A stretch of 64,000 bases of DNA from Canna indica (Eukaryota > Streptophyta > Magnoliopsida > Zingiberales > Cannaceae), in contig CP136890.1 in the NCBI GenBank assembly GCA_034359265.1, forward strand, positions 45,916,501 to 45,980,500. Reading direction: 5' to 3'. The notes under the pieces are model-generated. The model ran no database searches. It was given only the letters and a program-made list of their open reading frames with translations, and had not been told where the DNA came from. A program made the translations under genes and the position numbers. Below, one piece after another: positions 32,589-43,914 of the stretch (positions are counted from its first letter, which is position 1; each line of letters begins with the position of its first letter).

Positions 32589-33555
32589 TGTAAGACCGAA
32601 AAATTTCCTAATATAAAAATATATTTTGGTGCAGCGCGCTGGACCAGGGGTTAGTCGAGTTGAGCCTTGGAATCGTCTCGAGTAGAAGGTATAACTCGAC
32701 CTATGAAAGTATGAAGTTTAAATTGGTTAAATAGTTATTTCCTTTTATGCATTAGATGTCTTATTAGAGTTGGGTTCGACTCGTGCATAAGGACAAAATC
32801 GGAGCCTGAATCGGACTCGAATCGAGTCGAGTATAGGCTAAGTCATTAGAGGGGCATATGGGTCATTAGTGGATGAGGGAATAAAATTCCCTCATCATGA
32901 GCCGTGCGGCTCATCTTGGAGCCGCACACAGCCCGAGCAAGAGAGAAAATGGAGAGAGAGGGGAGATCTTGTCGGCGCCGAGTTCGCGTCGACGTTCGAG
33001 GAATCGAAACTCATCTTCATCGAGGCTTCTTCGTAATCTGATCAAGGTGAGTGGTCGATCCTAGTTTAGTAGGGTAGGCGTGTGGCCGACCCTTAGAATT
33101 GTGAGTCGTGGGTTTTTCTCTCGTCAGATCTTGTGGATCTGAGGTTTTCTCGATGTCGTGATTTTCTATTGCATGTTGTAATCGTGCGATGAATGTTTCC
33201 GCGTTGTTTTCTTAAATCTAGGGTCCGGCTAGATGAGGGAAAAGGGGAAAGGTCATGCTGAAATTTTCTCCAATTCCCTCGTTTGGTCTAAGTCCCCTCT
33301 AGATCGTGTAGATTTAAATTTATATAGACTCGTGATTCAATTGATGTAATAGTTGATCGAGATCCCTTCTCCCTAGTGCTTTTAGTCTTCGGTCGATCAA
33401 GGGAAACCTTGTTCAAGGTCTGGCCGAACAGTAAGGGGGAGGGGATTTGATTTAGAATTCATCTATGGCAGTTCATAAGATTAATGGATAGAGTTTGTGA
33501 TCAAACAAAAAGGATCAACCATCTTCTCCTACCCTTGTAGGCTCGACCGAGTAAG
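32589..33555 (+). repeat. Gypsy LTR G (3' truncated)
   Basis: Preceded by the polypurine tract AAGGTGGGAAGG and starting TGTAAGACCG. It holds the GAGGGAATAAAATTCCCTC foldback, the hairpin GTGCGGCTC/GAGCCGCAC (32904-32927) and a donor-like AAG|GTGAGTGG (GT at 33047). After about 967 bp it breaks off within CTCGACCGAGTAAGCAC and runs directly into a second pol fragment. Confidence 0.85.
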
Positions 33556-34166
33556 CACTCATGGTGGGTCCTGATCTGGTTGAGGAAGCGGTAGAGAAGG
33601 TGAAAATTATAAAGGAAAGATTGTTGGCGGCTCAGAGTCGCCAAAAAATGTATGCTGACAAGAAGGCCAGAGAGCTGGAGTTTACGGAAGGCGACCTAGT
33701 ATTTCTGAAGGTCTCCCCCATGAAGGGGATAGTTCGATTTGGGAAGAAAGAAAAGCTGAGCCCCAGGTTTGTTGGGCCTTTGCTCGTTCTCCGGCGGAGG
33801 GGTGCTGTAGCTTATGAGTTGGCCTTGCCCCCTAGCATGAGCAGGGTACATCCGGTTTTTCATGTATCCATGCTCAGGCGATATGTGAGAGATGATTCGC
33901 ATGTGATTGAACCTTCTATTGTTCAGGTGGATTCAGTTGTCTCATTCGAGGAAAGGCCGACGGAGATCGTCGACCGCCAAATTAGAAAGCTGAGGTCCAA
34001 AGAAATCCCCCTGGTAAAGGTTAGATGGTAGCACCACTCCGGGCAGGAAGCCACTTGGGAGGTAGCGCGAGACATGAGAGAGTGCTACCCTTCCTTGTTT
34101 GAAGAACCGGTAAGTCATTATAATTCAGCAAAATTCGAGGATGAATTTCCCTTAAGGGGGGAAGGT
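33556..34166 (+). pseudogene. Second gypsy integrase tail with chromodomain end
   Basis: Starts in the middle of integrase at MVGPDLVEEAVEKVKIIKERL and repeats the final third of the upstream pol copy, about 85-90 percent alike by eye. It includes LSPRFVGPLLVLRRR, HVSMLRRYVRDDSHV, and the chromodomain-like RSKEIPLVKVRW. A TAG replaces the codon after VRW (34027-34033 region), which truncates the chromodomain. Degraded coding then continues to the 3' UTR and the polypurine tract CTTAAGGGGGGAAGG before LTR H. The role is as for the preceding entry. This belongs to a different original element, because an LTR piece lies between the two. Confidence 0.88.
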
Positions 34167-36268
34167 TGTAAGACCCGAGGTTTCCTAATATAAAAATTTA
34201 TTTTTGGTGCAGCTCACCGGATCGGGAGTTAGTCGGGTCAAGTCGCGGAATGGCCACGAGTAGAAGGTTTAATTTTAGCCTTATGAAATTTTATTTGTTA
34301 AATGTTCCTTCCTTCTTAAACATAAGATGTCCTAGTAGAGTCGAGTTCAAAATCGTGTATGCGGATTGAATCAGGGCTCGAATCGGACTCGGATTGAGCC
34401 GAGTGGGGGCTAAGTGAATAGGAGGGGCTTAATGGTCAAGTGAAGATGAGGGAATAAATCCCTCATCCCCACCCGTGCGGCTCATCATTGGAGCCGCACG
34501 TAGCCCGAGAAAGGGGAGGGAGGAAGGGGAAGTCGGGAGACGTCGCCGGATTCGTGCCACCGTCGGAAAAAGCGAGATCACCGTCGCTCGTCCATTCTTC
34601 TTCCTTGATCAAGGTGAATGGATCGAAACTTGTTATGTAGGGTAGGCGGGTAGCCGACCCAAGGTTTAAAGGTTTTCTCTGATTTCTCGAGTAAATTTCG
34701 TCGATTCACCGATGTTCTTCCAAGATTTGATTCAAATGTTATGTATGCTATTCGCTCGGCCGAGTGGGTATTAGGGGGAGAAAAGGGCTTGTTATGTTTT
34801 ATGCTTAAATCATATTTTTTTATGTTGTAAATTACTCACATAATATATGAAACTTTGGTAGTGATGGATTGAGATTAGTATATTATAAGGAAATGTTCTT
34901 GGTAGTACATACATGGATAGGATCTTAGTATGCCATGTGAATCATGGGAATGTTTCATTTATTTCTAATATATATGCTCAATTATTACCTTGTGAGATAA
35001 TTGCTTACCTTGCTGGAATTTCTTATTAAATGCATAATTTAATCATGTTGTGGTGGAAATCATGTGGATAATTATGGTAGTAGTTGTAGAATGATTCGCT
35101 TATAATTTATGTGTTGTGACATAATTGTATTCAGACATTTCTACACTCACGAACTGTAATTTACACTTAAGAAATCTAGCGATTGATGCTAGATGACTAT
35201 AAGGAAATTCTAGGGTGCTTAATTATTTGGAGATACTTAAATGTAGACAAGCTAGGTTTCACACCTAGGGAACAACCAGCGAGCAATAGTGTGTGACTGG
35301 TATGGCCCGGAATAACGGGGCCGAGTACGGGTGAATGCCCGAGGTATTTAAATAAGGAAACTTTAGAACACTTTGTATGTGTATTGTGCTTGCGATGGTC
35401 GGCTGAGAAGCGCGCATGAATGGTCGGAACGACTCATGCTTGACTCGGCGGGTGGTTTGGGTCTTGAGATTGCACCAGCGGGCCCGCTAGGTGTTAGACC
35501 CGGGTGGCAGAGGGTCTTGAGATTCCGTCAGTGGGCCACGCTTACGGTAGACCTAAGTTGGGTGGGACTAGCTATCCCTAACCCGATGGGTTCCTGAGAC
35601 TAGTTGACCACCCTAGTCGATGGCTCGGTGATTGTTTGACCTTCCTTATATGATATGTGGGCCGTGCGGCCGGATTATTATCTTGTGGTGTAGGGACGTT
35701 TTGGCCGGGTGCATGGTTTATACAGGTTGGCCTTTGAGCCGGTCGTTATATCATGACTAGATTGGATCCCTATAACTATAAATTGCTAACTTATATGCAT
35801 GTTATTATTGGGTATTTATGTGGAAGTTCGGAAGGACCACTCACTAAGTCCCATGTGGACTCACGGTTTATCTCTCTTGTTTTTGCAAAGCCCGACCAGT
35901 GAGGTGAGGCTTGGAGTCATGGTGCAGCTGGAGTGCAGGCAGTGGCGTAGATCTCGTAGCAGCGTCCAGTAGTCATAGTCGTGGTGTCTAGGATTGTTTT
36001 TCTTTATATACACTGAGAGATATTAATTTGAAAAATATGTATTCGACTTTAACTCGAGCTGGTTGTTTTTATAGTTGGTTTGCTTTGCAACTCTTTTAAA
36101 ATTGTTGAACCTTATTTGAAAATTAAATAAAAGTTGCATCGTTGTTTTTATTCGCATGTTTTCAAGATAGCGTGTATTATCGGTATCTAGTTATTCAGTG
36201 TATGTGGTAGGCTTCAGGGAAGGACATAGAGCTTGGCCGGTCACGCGACCCTAAGTTGGGGCGTGACA
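34167..36268 (+). repeat. Gypsy LTR H, shared by two elements
   Basis: A 2,102-bp LTR, TGTAAGACCC...GGGGCGTGACA. It is preceded by a polypurine tract and pol, as a 3' LTR should be, and followed by a primer-binding site and gag, as a 5' LTR should be. Internal parts are the hairpin GTGCGGCTC/GAGCCGCAC (34475-34499), a donor-like AAG|GTGAAT (GT at 34614), paired hairpins (35458-35553), and an acceptor-like GTTTTTGCAAAG ending at 35890. Confidence 0.9.
35458..35553 (+). repeat. Paired hairpins in LTR H
   Basis: Unit 1 has GGGTCT/AGACCC, CACC/GGTG and the perfect palindrome AGCGGGCCCGCT. Unit 2 has GGTCT/AGACC, CCGT/ACGG and GTGGGCCAC. They are about 52 bp apart. Confidence 0.82.
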
Positions 36269-36272
36269 AAGT

Positions 36273-36285
36273 TGGTATCAATGCT
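36273..36285 (+). other. Primer-binding site after LTR H
   Basis: TGGTATCAATGCT, a two-base variant of the initiator-Met tRNA complement TGGTATCAGAGC. It lies four bases after the LTR end. Confidence 0.85.
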
Positions 36286-36490
36286 TTTGGTTAGGTCTTG
36301 ACTACGACTAGGAGTTGGGTACCATATGAGACATATGCTAGCGTGTCGACAAACGGTATAGGTATGCTACAAGATCTGGCAACCATAAATGCACTCAGCG
36401 CACCATGCGGTTAGTAATTTAAATTTACAATTGAATGAATAGTTTATGTTAACGAGAGAATTGTTTCTTTTTTTTCTCTATGATAGTGTG

Positions 36491-37213
36491 ATGGAGACTC
36501 ACAATGCTGCACTGAGCGGCAGTGGCAGTAATTCGACAGAGCGCCGGGGCCGAGGCCGGGGCTGGGGCAGGGAAAGAGAGCAGTCTAAAGAACATGGACA
36601 AAACTATGCGGTTGGTCGACTACAAGCTCAGGTGGCTCAATTAACAGAGGCGCTCCTCAGAGAGCAGGAGTTGAGACATCAGATGCAGCTGCAGTAGCCG
36701 CCGCCGCAGCAGCCTGTACTTGTGGTTCGGTAGTACCGGAGGTAGCCGAGATAGTAGCACCAGTGATCAGGGTTCCAAGAGCCCCATCTTATCCAAACTT
36801 CGTCACGCTGAAGCCGCCAGAATTCACTAGAACAAACTGGCAGGTGGAAGTCACTGAGTTTCTAGGGGACTGCTACGAACTGTGCATTGAACTGGGGTGC
36901 TCATTGGAAGCAGCGGCTCGTATGGTCGGGCTACAGATGAGGGGACCGGCAAAGGTCTGGCTGAACACTTGGAGGGCTCGCAGGGCAACAGGCGCGCCAC
37001 CTCTCACCTGGGAAGAGTTTAAGGTGGCTGTGGTAGAGCAGTACTTGCCAATGAGTGTTCTCGACAAGCGGGCACGGGACTTTGAGATGCTACGCTAGTC
37101 TGGTGGCATGTCAGTGTCAAAGTATGAGATGGAATTTAATCGGCTTTCCAAATATCTTCCAACCCTAGTGGCATATGAGACCGCCAGGGTCAAGAGAATG
37201 CGTCGGGGGTTAA
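36491..37213 (+). pseudogene. Gypsy gag, N-terminal part (broken)
   Basis: ATG at 36491 (METHNAALSGSG) starts an Arg/Gly-rich head and a Gln-rich helix ending in a TAG at 36695-36697. After several stops the capsid-type domain reads on from 36763: LKPPEFTRTNWQVEVTEFL, MRGPAKVWLNTW, LTWEEFKVAVVEQYLP, then a stop in place of a Gln/Lys codon near 37097, and MSVSKYEMEFNRLSKYLP. The last recognisable words, RVKRMRRGL, sit at about 37185-37213, where a repeat cluster takes over. This is the retrotransposon_gag fold of Ty3-gypsy elements, which forms the particle shell. The zinc knuckle and all of pol are missing downstream. Confidence 0.85.
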
Positions 37214-37360
37214 TTACCAGCGCATTCATTTAATGCGCCTGTATTTAATACGAATGCGTCTGGTATTTAATACCCGACGCATTAAAGGAATGTGATAGGT
37301 AATTAATATCCGGCGCATTAAATAAATGCGTCAGGTAATTAATACTTGGGGCATTTATTA
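37196..37360. repeat. Cluster of 30-bp palindromic repeats
   Basis: Three copies of an inverted-repeat unit beginning AATGCGTC and ending (G/A)CGCATT or GGGCATT, with a TA-rich centre, at 37196-37225, about 37250-37283 and 37326-37356. Single arms occur in between. The pattern resembles CACTA subterminal zones, but no CACTA terminus is visible. Confidence 0.7.
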
Positions 37361-37399
37361 TGCACTAGATATTGAATTTTATTCTCTTCCCCTCTTTGA

Positions 37400-37974
37400 C
37401 CCTGCAATCGGCGCTTTTAGAAGTGCCTAAAATTCAATTTTAGGCCTAGAAAAATGCTGAATTTCCCTACATAAAGCATCGACTTTGCTTCACTTTTTTG
37501 TGGTGCTACCTTCACCTCGAACATATTTTGGCTTTAGCGTCGGAGTGTCTTTTGCAAGTGTATCCCTCTCTCACCGAAGTTGCACTTGACCAGGAGACAC
37601 ACTTGACCGCATCGCTCGGACTTCTGGCAAGAATAATTTTGTCATGATTTTTAAAATTATTTAAATTTAATTTATATGTTCGACTAGACTAGCACCTTGG
37701 GACCGATCGGATCAGGCCCAGAAGTGCCCACATTCATGAGCCAGATTCAAGTTCAACCAGACACCGTTAGCCTGAGGGCTCCACCCAATCATACAAGGAT
37801 ACTTACGTCCTCATTAATTACAAGGGATTGATCAATTATGAGTGACACCTTCATAGAATGAAGGAAAATTTTGGGTAGAGGTTTCATCCACCGCTTGCTA
37901 CCTAATCAATTGATCTCTCTCTTCATCAATTAAATTCAAGACGCTTGAGGAAAAATAGACCGGGTCACCAGCCT
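37400..37974 (+). repeat. Tat-like gypsy LTR remnants (scrambled)
   Basis: 37500-37640 resembles the 3' part of the LTR at 55816-56285 (CGTCGGAGTGTCTTTTGCA against GGCATCGGAGTATCTTTTGCA, in short form). 37685-37860 resembles its 5' part (CGATCGGATCAGGCCCA, CCCAATCATACAAGGA). The order is end-then-start, so this is a rearranged or two-copy remnant. No gene is present. Confidence 0.55.
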
Positions 37975-38512
37975 CTTATGACTACCTCAAAATTTTTTGG
38001 AGCACTATCTGTGTTAGGGTGAATGAAGGAAAATTAGAATCCAAATCAAAGAAATATATATTCTTAGGGTACCCAAGCAGAGTGAAAGGCTATAAAGTGT
38101 GGAGTCTAAATAATTGTAAAGTTGAAATGCATAGAGATGTTTTATTTGATGAATATGTACTCTTGAAGATGAAAAGGGAGCACCAAGAAAAAGAAGACCA
38201 AGAAAAGGAGGACACTAAGGAACCTACGTCTCCACTGCCACAAGAAGAAACACCACCACAACTTGTTACCCAAGAGTTTTAGATTCCTACACCCGTGCCT
38301 CGAACAACTATCATGAAAACAAATGACACTATTTCAGAACAAACCAATTAAGAACATGGTCAGGTCGAGGAGGAGCACCATCATATTGAGGAGGATCATC
38401 CCTACTCCATCGCCCTCAACCGACCCAAGCAAGCACCACGTCCTAATCCTAAGTATGCAAATGTCACTACGTATGCTCTTGCAGTGGCTAAACAAACCGA
38501 CATTTCTCTGGA
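37975..38512 (+). pseudogene. Copia pol linker fragment (integrase end to RT start)
   Basis: The reading starts YDYLKIFW, then VNEGKLESKSKKYIFLGYPSRVKGYKVWS (parts KLESKSKKYIFLGYP and VKGYKVW), the standard post-integrase landmark of copia polyproteins. An acidic EKEDQEKED/EEHHHIEED spacer follows. In a shifted frame it continues YSIALNRPKQAP and TTYALAVAKQ, which precede the reverse transcriptase. The reverse transcriptase itself is cut off at about 38512 by a minus-strand gypsy fragment. The piece is a relic with no independent function. Confidence 0.8.
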
Positions 38513-38514
38513 TT

Positions 38515-39340
38515 GGCCTCTATCCCTCGGTGTGTCAACATGAAGTTGAGGAATTTTCCACCCTGTACTCCGAAGGCGCACTTTTCAGCATTTAATCTAA
38601 TGTTGTAGTGTTTGAGCTGGCTAAAGATTTCGATGAGATCGCTACAATGATCGCTGGTGGCAGACGTTTTAGCTATCATGTCATCGACGTACACCTACAT
38701 GTTGCATCCAATTTGCTTTCGAATACCTTGCTCATCAATCGCTGATATGTAGCTCCTGCGTTTTTAGGTCTGGAGGGCATTGCCCTATAGCAAAATTTTC
38801 ATGCTTGGTTAGGGTGCATCCGGATCTGATTGTAGCCTGAATAGGCATCCATGAAACTCAAGTACTAATATCCTGAGGAGTTGTCGATAATTTTGTTAAT
38901 GCTTGGCAACGGGTAGGAATCTTTTGGGCAGACTTTGTTGAGGTCGTTGAAGTCGACACACATTCGCCACTTTTCTGGGTGCTTTTTTACCATTATAACA
39001 TTTGCGAGCCATATCGTGAGATGAATCTCCCTAATGAATTTCGCTTTTAGCAGCTTCATGGTCTCTTCAAGGAATGCATGTTGTCGCTCGATTCTGAGCT
39101 TTCTCTCCTTCTAGGCCACGGGCTTGACATGATGGTCGATGGCCAGCGGATGGCAGATGACTTGGGGGTCTATTCCTAGCATGTCGGCAGGCGTCCATGC
39201 GAAGAGGTCGGCATTGCTTTTGAGCAAGGGGCTAAGTGGGGCTTTGAGCTCGCCGGCGAGGTGTGCTCCTAAGTAGGTTACCTGTTTGGGGGATGTTCCG
39301 ATCTGCACGAGCTTCGTCTCCTTAAACCCTTCCCTAAGGG
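38515..39340 (-). pseudogene. Tat-like gypsy reverse transcriptase fragment
   Basis: Minus-strand pieces in element order. From 39308: PLLKSNADLFAWTPADMLGIDPQVICH, the lead-in to RT in this lineage. From 39059: NVIMVKKHPEKWRMCVDFNDLNKVCPKDSYPLP, the RT start with the VDF/LNK motif. From 38694: MYVDDMIAKT, the catalytic YVDD box, then LNAEKCAFGVQGGKFLNFM and RGIEANPEKC. Frameshifts and stops separate them. The RGIEANPEK wording marks the Tat/Athila side of Ty3-gypsy and not the chromodomain elements elsewhere in the window. It is flanked by copia remains on the left and orphan sequence on the right. Confidence 0.88.
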
Positions 39341-40270
39341 TTGTTTAGGGTCTTCTTCTTTTAGTTTTGCAAAATTAGAAGTTTAGGGGCAGATTTGCGA
39401 TTAGCACGCTTGTTACCCTATTTCAATGCGCGCACAAAGAGGAGGTGTTCGGCGCCATGTGGATGACGGCTTGAACCCCGGGAAGGCACTGATGGAACCG
39501 GCAACCTACAAGATGGTTTTGGGCAGCGCCTTGGTGAGACGGAGCTCCCTAAAAACCCTAGGATGATGGCCTTGGTTAGCCCGGTGGCTCAGGTGGAACC
39601 CTTAGAACATCCATAATCATCCTTGTTTACTTTATGCTTTTATTTATTGCTTTTGCTTCAATTGTTGATAAGCTTAGATAATTTTAATTGCATAAAGAAT
39701 CCCTCCATTAATGTTGAGTCTGAATGGCTAAGGTATTTAGAATAATGCGCATCCCTTCCATCATTATGGGGTACAAGTGTGTCTATAGTCACAACGGGTT
39801 TGTTGTGCAAACACAAGGCCTTTTGTGTTGATAGACACGTTGCATCTCATATGGCACATACCCTTGTGTCTCTACTACTAGCTTGAACATGACTTACCTT
39901 TACCTTGTTGAGCAAACCAAAGGGTGGTTGTTTTCTCATTGCGGTATACGAATGATGGGTCCAACTCAATTGGAGGTCCTTGGTTTGTTGTGCAAACACA
40001 AGGCCATGGTTCCCCTAGAGGCAAAACCAAATGGAAGTCACATAGCGATGTAATCGATAAATTACCTACCAATGGACCTATTAGGGTTTGTCATGTTAAA
40101 TGCGAGCTCGAGTAGGAGAAGTGGAGTTCCATCTTCCCCTAAGGAAGTCTACCAACGAGAGCTTCCTGCTTCCCAACAAGAGGGTTATTGGAAACTGCAA
40201 AAATTAGTAGGAGACATGATTAATTTAAAGACCTCAATAATCATGCATGTAGAATGGTAGCTTATGTTTG
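39341..40270. other. Orphan stretch with no recognised gene
   Basis: No coding pattern and no element family that I recognise. A 23-bp block starting GTTTGTTGTGCAAACAC occurs at 39798-39820 and again at 39983-40005. It contains TTTG...CAAA self-complementarity. The sequence could be a leader of the copia element that follows, but no LTR or PBS is visible. Confidence 0.5.
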
Positions 40271-40329
40271 TCTTTCTTTTCCTTGTACTATTTCATCGTC
40301 ACAATGTCATCTACACTGTTGTTACGTAG

Positions 40330-41105
40330 TATTCTTGATGCAAATAAACTCACTGGACCTAACTATGTCGATTGGTTGTAAAATTTGAGGATTGTCCTCA
40401 CTCGAGAGAATCTCTCTCATATTCTTGATTCTCCGAGACCGATGCAGCCCCTTGGGGAAGGAGATTATACCGAGGAAGAGAGAGCAGCTTATCTGAAACT
40501 CCAAGAAGAATGGCAAAAGATAGCACCATTGTTCAATGCATAATGCTAGCATCCATGTCAGATGAATTGCAGAAGCAGCATGAACATTTGGATACCGAAG
40601 CTATCCTGCTCCACCTCAAGGTGTTGTATGGTGAGCAAATCAAGACTGCTAGGTACAAACTGTCTAAAAAACTCTTCCAAGCCAAAATGGAGGAAGGCAC
40701 TTCAGTTGAGACCCATGTCCTCAAACTAATCAATTTGTTTGAGGAGTTAGAGGTTGGGCTTCAACATGGACGAGGAACTGAGTCAAGACTTAGTACATCC
40801 CTCCCGAATTCATTTTCATAGTTTATTGTAAACTTCCCGAGCTCCTTAATATGCTGAAGACTACTTAGTCCCACCTTGTGAAGGATAAGGATAGAGTCTT
40901 GTTAGTGGGAGATGCCTCTAAGGCAAATAAATACTCTGTTAAGAACAAAGTAAAAACAAAGGTGAGAAACCTAAGAGAAATATGAAGAAGAAATGGAAGG
41001 TTGTTCCCAAAGGCACATACTACCATTTTGGTAAAAATGGGCACTGAAAGCATAACTACAAGGAGTATATTGCAGAGATAAAGTAGAAGAGGGCTTTTGA
41101 AGCTG
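40330..41105 (+). pseudogene. Copia gag (UBN2 type), broken
   Basis: The reading starts near 40330 with ILDANKLTGPNYVDW, a stop, NLRIVLTRENLSHILDSP, then EEERAAYLKLQEEWQK. A one-base shift leads to IVQCIMLASMSDELQKQHEHLD (parts IMLASMSDELQKQHE), HLKVLYGEQIKTARYKLSK, and ETHVLKLINLFEELE. Later come KDRVLLVGDASKANKYSV and a ruined zinc knuckle, YYHFGKNGH, where Cys residues are replaced and a stop follows the His. The order is that of the UBN2-type gag polyprotein, which forms the virus-like particle. The minus-strand relative at 62750-63397 retains the C-terminal half in better shape. At least five stops or shifts make this copy inactive. Confidence 0.87.
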
Positions 41106-43900
41106 CTTCTTTAGGTGTGTACATTATTGAAATACTTCAAGGGTATTTGATACCAGGTTGTAGTTCTCACATCTGCAAGGTGTTGCAGGAGCTAAGAAAA
41201 CTAGACAAAAGACAACTACAACCTCCGGGTAGGCGATGGCGCGAGAGTTGCAGCTTTAGCCGTAAGAACCTATTGTTTAAGTTTGCCATCTGGCAAGACC
41301 ATTAAAACTGTTATGTCATTCTAGTGTTAATTAAGAAAATCATTTCTGGTCCTTTGTTATTTAAACAAGGTTATGAAATGTTTTTTGAAAGGCAATAGTT
41401 GTTGCATATACCATTCTGATGAGTTGCATGCTACTGGATGCATTTCAAATGATCCAATGGTTTTCAGATGTTAATGATAAATTGAACGAACGCATAAAGA
41501 GATAAAATGAATTTCACCTACTTCTGGCTTTTAAGACTTTGTGTAGTTTTGACCCATGCGATTATGAATCGTTGTTAACTTGGGAATTGTGTCTCAACGA
41601 CATAATGACCGACTCTCTCTTCACCAACCCTGGTGAAGGATCGCTGAGTTGTTGGAGTTGGGCTCACATAGGTGTATGCATGACGATAACAACTCAAGCT
41701 AGAGGAGGATACTCCTATAATATAACGAGGCACGGCTATGTCCTTCTGATGCGACATAAACCTAATACTTTTGAATCGATCAAGGAGTATAAAGGTGAAG
41801 TTAAGAAATAAATTGGAAAAGGTATTATAGGCCTTCGATCAAATCGAGGCAGAGAATACTTATCCATTGGGTTTTTTGAGTTATCTCATAGACAATGGCA
41901 TTGTCTATGTATGGACCACTCCTGACACACCACTGTGCTATGGAGTATCTGAAAGGAGGAATCACACCTTATTGTATATGATGTGATCCATACAATGCTT
42001 CCGATCTCCTTTCAGGGATAAGCTCTTGTAGCGGCCATATATTTGTTTGTCGCTAATACACCATATAAGATATGGAATTGCAAGAAACCAAGTCTGAGAT
42101 CTCTCATGATTTGGGGTTGCCCAGCATATGACAAATTAGACTGGGCGCTTATTTTGTGGGATACCCTAAAAGGATGTTTTGGGTACAAATTTCTCCCCAA
42201 CTGAACAAAAGGTTTTTTGTTAGTAGGAACACCACTTCCTTAGATAAAGAGTTTTCATCGAGGAAAGTAGGAGTGGGAGACATGTTGAACTTAATGAAGT
42301 TCAGGAACCACAAACAAATTCGCAACAACTAGTGGAAAGTCCACAGGTTAGACCAATCTAAGTAATTGTTATCTTCCACCACTCTTCGTAGATCAAGTAG
42401 ACTACGTAGACACCCTGCGAAATGATATTTAGCCATTGTGAATGACCTAAATTCAGGCAATCCGCGATCTCTTGATAAGATGGTCAACTATGTTGACCAC
42501 GAGTGGTGGCAATATGCGAATCCTAACTGGAGTCGAACCGAGTATGGACTTTGGTTGACCTTCTTGAAAGGATAATTCCTTTGGGGTGCAGGTGGATCTT
42601 CAGGTGAAAGATCAAAGCAGATAGCAAGGTAAGGACTTGTAAGACCAGATTGGCTGAGAATGGCGTCAAACCTAGACAATGGATTGTCTATGATGAGACA
42701 TTCTCACCAGTTGCCTCGCTCAAGTCCGTTAGAATGCTGCTAGCCATCAGCTCATACCTTTAAAACAAGATCTGGTTGTTGGGTGTCAAGACTGCGATGT
42801 TCAGTCAGGAAGAAGACTATATGACACAACCAGAAGAGTTTGTATCCTCGGTTAGACCGATTGAGGTATGCAAGCCGTAGAGGTCCATTCACAAACTTCA
42901 ACTAACTTCGAAGAGTTGGAGCATCTATTTTGATGAGATAGTCAAAAGGGTTTCGACTTTATCAAAAATGTGGATGAACTTTATGTAGACAAGGTGGTTA
43001 GTGGGAGTGTAGTAATGTAGTATGTGGATGACATACTTATGGGAAACAAGTTCCCATGCTCCAATTATTACCCATATTGATTCTTCATGGTACATCTGGG
43101 AAAGGCCTCCTATATACTTGGCACTAAGATCTATTAGGGATAGGTCTCAGAGGATGCCTGGATTGCCCCAGCCCATGTATATTGATACAATGCTAAGGAG
43201 ATTTAGCATAAAAGACAGTAAAAGAGGTTACTTGCCTATGAGTCATAGCATTAGTCTCTTCAAGATGATGTCTCCTTAGACATCTAATGAGAGACAAAGG
43301 ATGAGTATGATCACTTATGCTTTGGCAGTAGGATCCATCATGCGATGGTTTGTACTTGGCCTGATGTCGCTTATGCCCTAGGGGTATCTAGCTGATTTCA
43401 AGCAAACCCAAGATAATAACATTGTAAAGCAATGAAGAACTCTCTCAGGTGCTTTAGAAGGATGAGAGACATTCTAGACAATAGTGAAACCATATTCAAG
43501 GTATAAGGATACCTTAAATGGTAGTGCAATGGTAGTGCAGTAAGCTAGCAAAGGTTTCTAGCGGGATACTGTAGCCAATAAGGTGACTAAGGCTTTATGT
43601 TTTACTACTTGTGACGTTGCCTAGGATAGCATATGATAAAGGGGTTTATCATTTCGTGAGAGTTGTTCTAGAGGTTGCAAGTTCAGCACCGGTATTGTGT
43701 CACAATATTAGAGTCGTTGCTCACAGTAAAGGAACTAAGATCCCATGAAAAACCGTTATTTCTCCTTAAAGGCAGTATTACCTCATCGTTGGAAAGAGGT
43801 GATCACTAAAAGACATTGATGTTGATCAATCTAATTACCACAATAGCATATTCAAACGCCACTAAAAATGATATATGAATACCAGGGTGATTGGCTAAAG
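41106..43900 (+). pseudogene. Copia pol relics (protease to RNase H)
   Basis: Very degraded. Recognisable points are GCSSHIC from the protease (about 41157), an integrase-like zone with FFERQ..., SHLIWGCPAYDKL near 42100 (post-integrase) and reverse transcriptase words DETFSPVASLKSVRMLLAI (about 42690). KTAMFSQEEDYMTQPEEF (about 42790) follows, then an ...YVDDILMGN-like box (about 43020), and RNase H remnants with the words WPDVAYALGVSS (about 43360). Stops occur every 20-60 codons. The coordinates of the sub-domains are approximate, but the order is standard for copia pol. The enzyme set copies the element RNA into DNA and inserts it. None can be produced here. Confidence 0.75.
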
Positions 43901-43914
43901 TGCAAGTGGGAGAT
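43901..43914 (+). other. Polypurine tract of copia element 3
   Basis: TGCAAGTGGGAGAT immediately before the LTR start TGAAAGGAATAG. The same junction is seen on the minus strand at 60062-60075. Confidence 0.85.

Noticed and set aside
36269..36285. tRNA gene (TGGTATCA match)
   Set aside because: Only the short primer-binding complement is present and there is no cloverleaf.
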